A stretch of DNA of 5,505 nt from an uncultured Bdellovibrionales bacterium (lineage in GTDB: Bacteria > Bdellovibrionota > Bdellovibrionia > Bdellovibrionales > JAMPXM01): contig CALBDW010000113.1 in assembly GCA_937927435.1 (NCBI GenBank), positions 1-5,505 on the forward strand. The letters are read 5' to 3'. Each line of letters opens with the position of its first letter. Within the stretch, counting starts at the first letter, position 1. Shown piece after piece: positions 1 to 5,505 of this stretch. A program made the position numbers and the translations under genes. The notes under the pieces are model-generated. The model was not told where the DNA came from, searched no databases, and saw only the letters and a program-made list of their open reading frames with translations.

Positions 1-7
1 GATTACC

Positions 8-27
8 AAAAACGCTTGATCCCGTTT
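8..27 (-). terminator. Weak putative intrinsic terminator of the candidate tracrRNA
   Basis: The minus strand reads AAACG (27-23), an 8-base loop, CGTTT (14-10), then two more T residues (9-8). The stem is only 5 pairs and A/T-rich, and the stem uses part of the T run, so it is weak as a rho-independent terminator. It is listed because it ends a promoter-to-T-run unit of tracrRNA size. Confidence 0.25.
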
Positions 28-97
28 AGACCTGTACTTTGCTGAGCGCTTACCAACGTCTGGTTAGGTTATCATGTGCGGTTAGCTATTGTGTTGC
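8..97 (-). ncRNA. Candidate tracrRNA
   Basis: A tracrRNA pairs with the CRISPR repeat and is required by Cas9. Seen here on the minus strand: a promoter starting at about 97, then GCAACACAATAGCTAACCGC (97-78), then a hairpin CTAACCA-gacgt-TGGTAAG (67-49, six pairs with one A-A mismatch), then AAAGTA (40-35) and AAACGG (27-22), then a short hairpin with a T run ending at 8. The size, about 90 nt, is that of FnCas9 tracrRNA. The first 20 bases resemble one end of the Wolinella II-B repeat as I remember it (GCAACAC, ATAGC, AA, CCGC in the same order), and AAAGTA followed by AACGG also occurs in the F. novicida tracrRNA as I recall it. The place, between cas4 and the expected array, fits II-B loci. 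Without the array the anti-repeat cannot be proven. It could instead be a scaRNA-like RNA or a degenerate terminal repeat. Confidence 0.42.
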
Positions 98-102
98 AGG
101 GC

Positions 103-131
103 CCTATAGAACGCTCGATTTAGAAGGGCAA
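103..131 (-). promoter_or_regulatory. Predicted sigma-70-like promoter downstream of cas4
   Basis: On the minus strand TTGCCC (131-126, four of six matches to TTGACA) and TATAGG (108-103, four of six to TATAAT) are separated by exactly 17 bases. The predicted transcription start is at about 97-96, which is the first base of a segment resembling a CRISPR anti-repeat. It sits 18 bases past the cas4 stop, pointing away from the cas genes, so it would drive a separate short RNA. This is pattern matching only; a chance match is possible. Confidence 0.45.
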
Positions 132-149
132 GACTTCGAATAGTAGTAG

Positions 150-752
150 TTAGTCTCGATCGTTGCAATATTGTATGAATTCGCATTGTCCGCACTGGGC
201 TTCCGTGGCTGACGAAACGGGTATAAACGATAGATCAAGCATACATCGAAGCTTGTTCAACGCTTGCGTGAACTCGTTTCTAAGTTGCTCATCAATCTTC
301 ACTTCAACGGATTTATTGTGATGTTCGAAGATAAAAAAGCCTTTCTTGAACGGTATCTTGAACATCTCTTCCGCTACGAGTGAATAGCCGACTAACTGTA
401 ATAAGGCGCCTCTATGAATGGATCGGCGTTCAATCTTAAACTCGAGTATGGCTCCCTCGTGAGGGCCGATGATTACGGCATCGGCAACGCCGTGAACCCG
501 TAGATCCGTCGAAATAAGGCTTACGTTGAAATGAAGTTTAGGTTCAGCGATTCCGAACTTGGAAAGGTCTCGTCGATCGAAACGTTTGAATTCCCGGGTG
601 TGATGGGTTGTCCCTTGATGGACCCATAAAGGAGACTTCGGTTTAATTCCTATTAGTTCCGTAAAGTAAGGAATTCTCGGACAAAATAGGTATTGGCGAA
701 GAAGATGCAATGGAATGCTTGATGTATGGCCATCTTCCTTCTTTTCTAACAT
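150..752 (-). CDS. cas4: Cas4 Fe-S exonuclease, RecB-like nuclease family
   Basis: Cas4 is a PD-(D/E)XK nuclease with an iron-sulfur cluster that trims prespacers and helps select and orient PAM-adjacent spacers with Cas1-Cas2. In type II systems it marks subtype II-B. The 200-residue product has the four cluster cysteines: C24 in YLFCPR, then C187, C190 and C196 in QCGQCEFIQYC. RecB-type catalytic motifs lie between them: His50 or His51 (THHTREF), D91 in HGVADAV, E104 and K106 in ILEFK, and Q119 with Y123 in QLVGY. All key residues are present and the length is normal. The ATG at 752 overlaps the end of cas2 by 7 bases; no strong ribosome binding site precedes it, so coupling to cas2 is likely. 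It is the last gene of the operon, with the stop TAA at 152-150. Confidence 0.95.
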   Translation of the reverse strand: MLEKKEDGHTSSIPLHLLRQYLFCPRIPYFTELIGIKPKSPLWVHQGTTHHTREFKRFDRRDLSKFGIAEPKLHFNVSLISTDLRVHGVADAVIIGPHEGAILEFKIERRSIHRGALLQLVGYSLVAEEMFKIPFKKGFFIFEHHNKSVEVKIDEQLRNEFTQALNKLRCMLDLSFIPVSSATEAQCGQCEFIQYCNDRD

Positions 753-1033
753 ACTAAGTATTCTTTCAGGCTGAAAGTGTCTTCCGGGTAATTAATTAGA
801 GTGGCTCGTCGTATGTCAGATAGACTGACAGGCCACATGATAGCACGATCATTGGTATCGACGCATGAGTTAATAAGTAAACGTTTAACCGCATTTTGTT
901 CAGCTGTGCGCAACTGCCCCCAAAACACCGATTCTTGTATGGGTCTTAAGCCAAAGTCCTTCAGACTTTCAAAAAGGCGGTTCCTGAGTTTATTATCGCT
1001 AATGTCGTACGCCACAATGAAACAACTTTTCAC
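746..1033 (-). CDS. cas2: Cas2 CRISPR adaptation protein
   Basis: Cas2 is the small ferredoxin-fold protein whose dimer bridges two Cas1 dimers during spacer integration. The product shows the family's first strand and loop, CFIVAYDISDNKLRNRLFES, with the conserved Asp after Tyr in YDISD. The helix-strand segment LKDFGLRPIQESVFWGQL follows, where QESVFWG corresponds to the usual QxSVFE-like strand. I prefer the GTG at 1033 (95 residues): AGAGGA sits 6 bases upstream, and the protein then begins close to the first strand, as Cas2 proteins usually do. The alternative is a GTG at 1051 (101 residues, adding MVRGWN), which overlaps cas1 by 7 bases and has no obvious ribosome binding site. The TAG stop at 748-746 overlaps the cas4 start by 7 bases, so the genes are co-translated. 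The function call is secure; the start is less so. Confidence 0.95.
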   Translation of the reverse strand: MKSCFIVAYDISDNKLRNRLFESLKDFGLRPIQESVFWGQLRTAEQNAVKRLLINSCVDTNDRAIMWPVSLSDIRRATLINYPEDTFSLKEYLVC

Positions 1034-1039
1034 GTTCCA

Positions 1040-1046
1040 TCCTCTC
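1040..1046 (-). promoter_or_regulatory. Ribosome binding site deciding the cas2 start
   Basis: The minus strand reads GAGAGGA, then 6 bases (TGGAAC), then GTG at 1033-1031. The site overlaps the last bases of cas1. The upstream in-frame GTG at 1051 has no comparable purine-rich stretch before it, so this site favours the shorter 95-residue Cas2. Confidence 0.55.
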
Positions 1047-2028
1047 ACCACTTAAATAGCATTGGGCTATAGCGAGAAGAGCCTGTCACGATGGCGCCAG
1101 AGAGAAGGTAAACGCGGCGCTGTATGATCGTTTCAAGGCGAAGTCTTTTTCCTTTAAAAGGAACTTTTGATGCGAGAGTTCTTTCAATTTCCCTAATGAG
1201 GCTCTTTCGTATCTCGAAGTCGAACTCAATTTCGCGTCTAGACATGAGCTTGATGACAGTTCGATCTACCACCCAAGGCCGGTACTCTTCCATTAGGTCG
1301 AGGACGAGTGAGGGCTTACCCGGGCGATCAGTATGTAAAAAGCCTACATAGGGCTCTAGACCGGCATTGGTAACAGCGGTCCATAAATGGCTTTGTAAGA
1401 TGGCGTAGCCGTAATTCAACGCAACGTTCACGGCGTCTGTGGCGCCTCGAGTAACACGCTGAAAATGCATAGGCATGCCGAGCAATGGCCATGCCGAAAA
1501 ATATGTTGAGGCCGCGATCCCTTCAATTCCCATTATGTTCTCTCGCCAATGCGAGCCAAGCGTAACTTGGTTCACTTGTTCGGCATATTCGGATAGGGCG
1601 CCGATGTGGTAATCTAATTGTTTAGCTGATTCGGGATTTGTTTTACGCTGGTACTTTCTAAAATAGCTAAGTACCGCTCTTTGATTGCGAATCTTTGCGA
1701 ATAAAGTTGTCTTCGCGAGCTGGGGTGCAAAATCTGATTGGAAACGTTCAAACTGGTGACGTCGTACCTTGGCAACGGCGTGTTGGGAGGTGCCGCTAAG
1801 AAAGCATGTTGACTCGCCTTTGAAGTTGGTAAAGAAGATTTTGATTCCGCGCTCTGCGCAAGCGAGGATTAGATCGCTTGAAAGGGAGACTCCGTTCTTT
1901 GCGATCTTGATTGTTCGCAAGGTGCGTAACGGAGCCTCTTGGACGACGCCAGATGCATCCTTTACTATCGCCCGTTCGCTTTGTAGGCCCACAAAGCGAC
2001 CGTGTTCGGCAATGATGAGATGTCTCAT
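1045..2028 (-). CDS. cas1: Cas1 CRISPR integrase
   Basis: Cas1 is the metal-dependent integrase of the Cas1-Cas2 complex, which inserts new spacers at the leader end of the array. The 327-residue protein has the usual N-terminal beta domain (starting MRHLIIAEHGRFVGL) and an alpha-helical catalytic domain. The catalytic triad is visible: E169 in MGIEGIAAS, H232 in FLHTDRPGKPS, and E247 in LDLMEEYRP, with the 15-residue His-to-Glu spacing of type II Cas1. The C-terminal segment RRVYLLSGAIVTGSSRY is also Cas1-like. The ATG at 2028 lies 2 bases after the cas9 TAA, with only a weak Shine-Dalgarno match (TGAG) inside the last cas9 codons, so translation is probably coupled to cas9. It ends in TGA at 1047-1045, overlapping or immediately preceding cas2. 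Length and motifs are complete, with no sign of decay. Confidence 0.97.
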   Translation of the reverse strand: MRHLIIAEHGRFVGLQSERAIVKDASGVVQEAPLRTLRTIKIAKNGVSLSSDLILACAERGIKIFFTNFKGESTCFLSGTSQHAVAKVRRHQFERFQSDFAPQLAKTTLFAKIRNQRAVLSYFRKYQRKTNPESAKQLDYHIGALSEYAEQVNQVTLGSHWRENIMGIEGIAASTYFSAWPLLGMPMHFQRVTRGATDAVNVALNYGYAILQSHLWTAVTNAGLEPYVGFLHTDRPGKPSLVLDLMEEYRPWVVDRTVIKLMSRREIEFDFEIRKSLIREIERTLASKVPFKGKRLRLETIIQRRVYLLSGAIVTGSSRYSPMLFKW

Positions 2029-2030
2029 TG

Positions 2031-5000
2031 TTACTCAGGACTGATGATATACGATAATTCGCGTTTGTTGACGTTACGGTTTCGTTCATAACGTAAAGTC
2101 ACGCCGTGAGAACTGACGCGTATCACCTCCATTTTATTATCGCGTGGCGGATTAAAAATTTGCGGTAAGGCCAAATTTTCCACCCGGATGGTTGGGGAAA
2201 GTTCCCAAGGATCAACACTATCTCGGTCTAGTAATTGCGCCAGCGTCTCGTAAGAAACCTCCACTTCAATCACCGGTCTTGTTTTCGTTCCGAGTCTAAA
2301 TTGCGCGGACAATATTCCAGCTTTGCGATCATCGTCGGTTAAAGGCACATCAAACTTTCTGTGGAATGCAATGAATTCTTGATGGCAGTTGAATTCGCCC
2401 GACGCAATAGGCGTCGTGCTTTTGCTGATTAAACCTGGAAGCGGAGCAAAAACCTCTTCGGTCAATGACGTCCGTCCTCGAACTTGGGCGTGAGTTGCCT
2501 GAACTTGATAGACTTTCGAATTCGGCGTGCCTCGTTTTAGGCGGAATCCTCCAGAGGGAGAATCAAGTAATGGTAAAGAGAAAACTTTCCGCACAGGCTG
2601 GCGTGGCGACCTTGGAGGAATATTGAATATCTTGTAAGCGAGTTCTTTAAACTCGTTCGTGAGTTCGCCACCTTTTTTGGACGGCAGCTCAGCTTCATGC
2701 AGTTTCTTGAGGGCTGTTTCCCACTCTTTTTTGGCGGGCAGTGTAAGTGAGCCCTTGATGCCAAAAGCTGTGACCTGAATTGAAAAATACTTTGATGGTA
2801 ATTCTTCTATTTTAAGCGGGCTGGTTTTGTCGTTTGGCCATGCGGTTTCGAAGAAATTCGCTTTTCGGACAAAATACCGTATTTTTTCGAGCGCCAGACA
2901 TGACTCAAGTTGGTTAGGATCGGGATTCGCTGCGAGGGCTAACTCTGATGCTAAATTAAAGTATGAGTCTTTATCGACGGTGTAGTATTGGCCGAATTCG
3001 GCAACTCTCGCTTTTGCCTGGGCGAGGTCTGTGGGCGGTTTTCGTCCGTTGCGTCCTCTCAGGAATGGGCTTACAAGAGTCCAAAATTCTTTCTCGTTTC
3101 GAGCGGGCATTTTAAGCAGTTCGCTTTCGTTAAAGCCAAGAGCGACAGCGCCGTCTTTTAGCCAGACGGGGATAAATCGTTCAGAATACATGCTGTCTTT
3201 AAAGACGGATGACGAAAAGGTGTCATAACGCTGAGTTCTTGGGTGAGGGCTTAACTCAAAGATGTCGAAAGCTGGTGGAAGCGCTTGTATGAGTCTCGAG
3301 GCTGATAACAAGGTGTCATTAATCTCAGCTCGGTCAGCAATCATAGTGAGGCCGCCAATAGTGGCATCGACAATATGGCTGTGTAGGGGTTGATTATCAC
3401 GTTTGGTGAGACGTTCGTTTTGCTCAGCTAGCTTCATGCGGATCGCCGAGGTTTCGACAGGGTCGGCGAACCGAACGTTGACGGAGACAGGGATCTTCCC
3501 CTGAAGTTTTGCTAAGAGCCGGTTCCGGATCTCTTTTGCTAAGTATCTTTGAGTCCCGTTTACGACGACTTTATTTATCTGAATCAGATGTTTAAGTGCT
3601 ATCTGTCGTGTTGACTCAAAGAAAAGCGAGAAGCGAAGGTCTCGTTGTTCGCTTGGGCTCAGTTTCGAAAACTGTAGACCTATCCGTTTTGTCTTTATTA
3701 GGTTGTCGAGTGTCTTTTGTACTGTGGTTTCAATCTCTTCTGTTGGGAGGTTGGGATAGTGTTTTTGGATAAACTCTTTACTTAGGTTTCCGATTGAGTA
3801 GAGGCGGTTTCCTTTAGCCTGGTTACCCCTCTGCGAAACGAACAAAAGATTTGCTTCGTGATTTAGGACATTGCCGAATCGTTGGATCGTAAAAGAGCGG
3901 GGAATGATATGGTCGATTTCTCCCGAATTCCCCAGAGGTGTGCCTTGATAGGGACAAACGTCCATGGAAAAAGCTTTGATACGCTCCGATTGGGACAGAA
4001 GGGTTGTGGGTACTGCGTGTCTTTTTTGTTCTGCTATTTTTTTCAGTTTGTCGGCGTTATGAGGTTTATCGAACCCTTGATCGGATTTGAATTGAAGCAT
4101 TTCTTCGGTTGAAGAGAAGAAGTTTTCTTCGATGACAACATCGATTTCAACTGACGCCGGATCGACTTGCTCGATTTGAATTGCTTTCTCGCGAGCGATA
4201 ATTTCGGCTTTTTCTTGGATCAATTTCGCGATAACGCCATCAAAGGGTCTGACTGAATCAGCGGGGAGTTGTGTTGCATTGGCGGCGCTATCGTCTTCTG
4301 AGCTGGCCGGTAATGAACGCCAATAATTATCTTCAGCGCAATCCCTGCAAATTTTAGCATGGCCATCACGGTCTGCTAAGATTTGATGGATCGCGGCGAG
4401 TGACCAGGGGTTGGAAATGGACTCCGAGTTTGCGCCGAGTGTTTGAGCAAAGAGGTTGGAAGCGGGGACCACGGCTTTAAGCTTCGTCCAGTCGGCTTTA
4501 TCTACGAAGTCGGGTTTTTCGTCGCCCGATAAGCAGGCTAGCCAAATCTCTTTCAGATTGTTTTGGTAGGTTTTTTGCATTTTTGCGCAAGCTTCGACGA
4601 TGCCTTTTAGCTTCATTCGATTGGCAACGACCGGGTTGTCTCTGAGCAAAGTCTCGAGGTTTTGGAGCAGATGGTTGCGAGTTTGAATCCGGAGAATTCT
4701 TCCGAGGTCATTTTCGCGAGTTTTGTTCTTTGAGGGAGTTTTTAAATTACATACGCGCAGTAGACGTTCGGGGTTCTCTTGGGCCCATATCGATCTTCTC
4801 GCTGAGTTCGACTCTTGATAGAAGAGTCGACAGAGTTTAAGAAAGTCGTCTATTTGTTGAAGTCCGAGAGCCGTTTTTAGAGCCGCGGCCTCGGGAGTGT
4901 TGTGGCCGTTCGGGTTCTTGCTTATTTCGCGGAGAGAAAATTTATCAATAGAAGCTGATCGTTCCAGGAATCTTTGAAGAACGCGTTCCGGCGCGTTAGC

Positions 5001-5505
5001 GTTCGACTTCTCGCGAACATCCTGAACGACGAGTTGGGGAAAGGCCCGCTGAATCCGTCTTTCCCAATCGCGCCATTGTGGAAATTTCTTGTCCAACTGG
5101 GTGGCGTCTAAAATTAGCGATTGGCATTTGGGAGGCCGACGGTTGTTTTGGTCTTCGAAAGGTGGGATTGTAATGAGTGGGTCGGTCTCCTGCAAAAACT
5201 TGATAACATCGCCGTTTGTGGAGGTTAAGCAGTTCAAGAACTCTCGCCGGCGGATGCGTTCGTCTTCATTATTGACGTGGAAAGAGCGGGCGTAGCGTTG
5301 CAAGAGTCTGAACAGTCGATCGGGTACCCATTTGTCGGCAGCTTTAAAAGAAGGGTCGTTGAAATACCTTCGTAAGGGACGTAATTGAAGGTTGGATATA
5401 TTGCCAACCAAGTTAATGAAGGCCTCTGGATGGATTGACTTCTGATTGAGCATTTCAGTGACAACTGAATTCGATAGAAGGAAATCTTTGATGTCTTTAA
5501 GGTAA
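2031..5505 (-). CDS. cas9: Type II-B Cas9 RNA-guided DNA endonuclease, 5'-truncated by the window edge
   Basis: Cas9 (Csx12/Cas9b type) uses a crRNA:tracrRNA duplex to cut both strands of invading DNA. The frame is open through the right edge: 17 more codons precede the first in-window ATG (5453), so that ATG is internal. Residues below are numbered from it (1140 to the TAA stop). INLVGNISNLQLRPLRRYFN (13-32) and RRPPKCQSLIL (105-115) closely match the FnCas9 REC lobe as I recall it. A CxxC (C369, C372) precedes RuvC-II, VVIEENFF (likely E442). HNH is EIDHIIPRS with D514, H515, N535 and N544. RuvC-III is HSHIVDA with H693 and D696. The C-terminal PAM-interacting part has TKTRP (R1059), aligning with FnCas9 R1556. 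About 315 N-terminal residues, with the RuvC-I Asp and the bridge helix, are outside. That gives a full length near 1470, normal for II-B (about 1370-1630). No frameshift or internal stop is seen. It is the first gene of the operon; the cas1 start lies 2 bases beyond its stop. Confidence 0.97.
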   Translation of the reverse strand, partial: YLKDIKDFLLSNSVVTEMLNQKSIHPEAFINLVGNISNLQLRPLRRYFNDPSFKAADKWVPDRLFRLLQRYARSFHVNNEDERIRRREFLNCLTSTNGDVIKFLQETDPLITIPPFEDQNNRRPPKCQSLILDATQLDKKFPQWRDWERRIQRAFPQLVVQDVREKSNANAPERVLQRFLERSASIDKFSLREISKNPNGHNTPEAAALKTALGLQQIDDFLKLCRLFYQESNSARRSIWAQENPERLLRVCNLKTPSKNKTRENDLGRILRIQTRNHLLQNLETLLRDNPVVANRMKLKGIVEACAKMQKTYQNNLKEIWLACLSGDEKPDFVDKADWTKLKAVVPASNLFAQTLGANSESISNPWSLAAIHQILADRDGHAKICRDCAEDNYWRSLPASSEDDSAANATQLPADSVRPFDGVIAKLIQEKAEIIAREKAIQIEQVDPASVEIDVVIEENFFSSTEEMLQFKSDQGFDKPHNADKLKKIAEQKRHAVPTTLLSQSERIKAFSMDVCPYQGTPLGNSGEIDHIIPRSFTIQRFGNVLNHEANLLFVSQRGNQAKGNRLYSIGNLSKEFIQKHYPNLPTEEIETTVQKTLDNLIKTKRIGLQFSKLSPSEQRDLRFSLFFESTRQIALKHLIQINKVVVNGTQRYLAKEIRNRLLAKLQGKIPVSVNVRFADPVETSAIRMKLAEQNERLTKRDNQPLHSHIVDATIGGLTMIADRAEINDTLLSASRLIQALPPAFDIFELSPHPRTQRYDTFSSSVFKDSMYSERFIPVWLKDGAVALGFNESELLKMPARNEKEFWTLVSPFLRGRNGRKPPTDLAQAKARVAEFGQYYTVDKDSYFNLASELALAANPDPNQLESCLALEKIRYFVRKANFFETAWPNDKTSPLKIEELPSKYFSIQVTAFGIKGSLTLPAKKEWETALKKLHEAELPSKKGGELTNEFKELAYKIFNIPPRSPRQPVRKVFSLPLLDSPSGGFRLKRGTPNSKVYQVQATHAQVRGRTSLTEEVFAPLPGLISKSTTPIASGEFNCHQEFIAFHRKFDVPLTDDDRKAGILSAQFRLGTKTRPVIEVEVSYETLAQLLDRDSVDPWELSPTIRVENLALPQIFNPPRDNKMEVIRVSSHGVTLRYERNRNVNKRELSYIISPE

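Noticed and set aside
98..105. AGGGCCCT palindrome as an operator
   Set aside because: It lies at the predicted promoter's -10 to start region, but 8 palindromic bases alone with no known matching regulator are too little to call an operator.
1..149. A CRISPR array in the gene-free stretch
   Set aside because: No unit of about 36 bases recurs. TTACCAA (3-9 and 50-56) and GGTTAG (62-67 and 80-85) repeat, but they are only 6-7 bases long and irregularly placed. The array is expected left of position 1.
1..149. A separate scaRNA, as in Francisella
   Set aside because: Only one promoter-like signal is seen and the stretch is barely long enough for one small RNA, so a second one cannot be supported.
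801..1055. Plus-strand open frame opposite cas2
   Set aside because: It is fully antisense to a recognisable Cas2, has no domain I recognise, and reads like a shadow frame. The other plus-strand frames (for example 1124-1351, 1769-2044, 3031-3228, 3882-4112, 5089-5295) were rejected for the same reason.
1796..2089. Minus-strand frame across the cas9-cas1 junction
   Set aside because: It is an alternative frame over the real end of cas9 and start of cas1, with no protein-like motifs.
5451..5453. The ATG at 5453 as the true start of cas9
   Set aside because: The frame stays open upstream to the window edge, and the protein begins inside the REC lobe without RuvC-I or the bridge helix, so the real start lies outside.

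Overview
The window carries most of a type II-B CRISPR-Cas locus, the Cas4-containing subtype typified by Francisella novicida, Legionella and Wolinella. All genes are on the minus strand, so the locus reads from the right end to the left: cas9 (5' end cut off by the window edge), cas1, cas2, cas4, then 149 bases with no gene. The set of an FnCas9-like Cas9, Cas1 and Cas2 with a RecB-type Cas4 as the last gene, and no csn2, defines II-B. This subtype is mostly known from Proteobacteria and Campylobacterota. Base composition looks intermediate, and I cannot name a genus.

Layout: the cas9 frame is open from the right edge (5505) to its stop at 2031. The cas1 start codon follows two bases later. 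cas1 is 327 codons and ends at 1045. cas2 starts either inside the end of cas1 (GTG at 1051) or, more likely, at a GTG at 1033 that has a good ribosome binding site. cas2 and cas4 overlap by 7 bases. This packing implies one cas9-cas1-cas2-cas4 transcript whose promoter lies beyond the right edge.

Function: Cas9 is the RNA-guided effector. Its RuvC-II, HNH and RuvC-III catalytic residues are all visible, and only the N-terminal roughly 315 residues (RuvC-I, bridge helix, start of the REC lobe) lie outside. Cas1 and Cas2 form the spacer integrase. Cas4 is an Fe-S exonuclease expected to trim prespacers and help choose PAM-linked spacers. All catalytic residues that can be checked are intact, so the system looks functional.

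The most interesting part is the short gene-free stretch at the left. On the minus strand just after cas4 there is a good sigma-70-like promoter (17-base spacer). Its predicted start falls at the first base of a segment resembling a II-B CRISPR repeat as I remember the Wolinella one. About 90 bases downstream is a small hairpin with a T run. I read this as a candidate tracrRNA gene. No CRISPR array is in the window; it is expected just beyond position 1.
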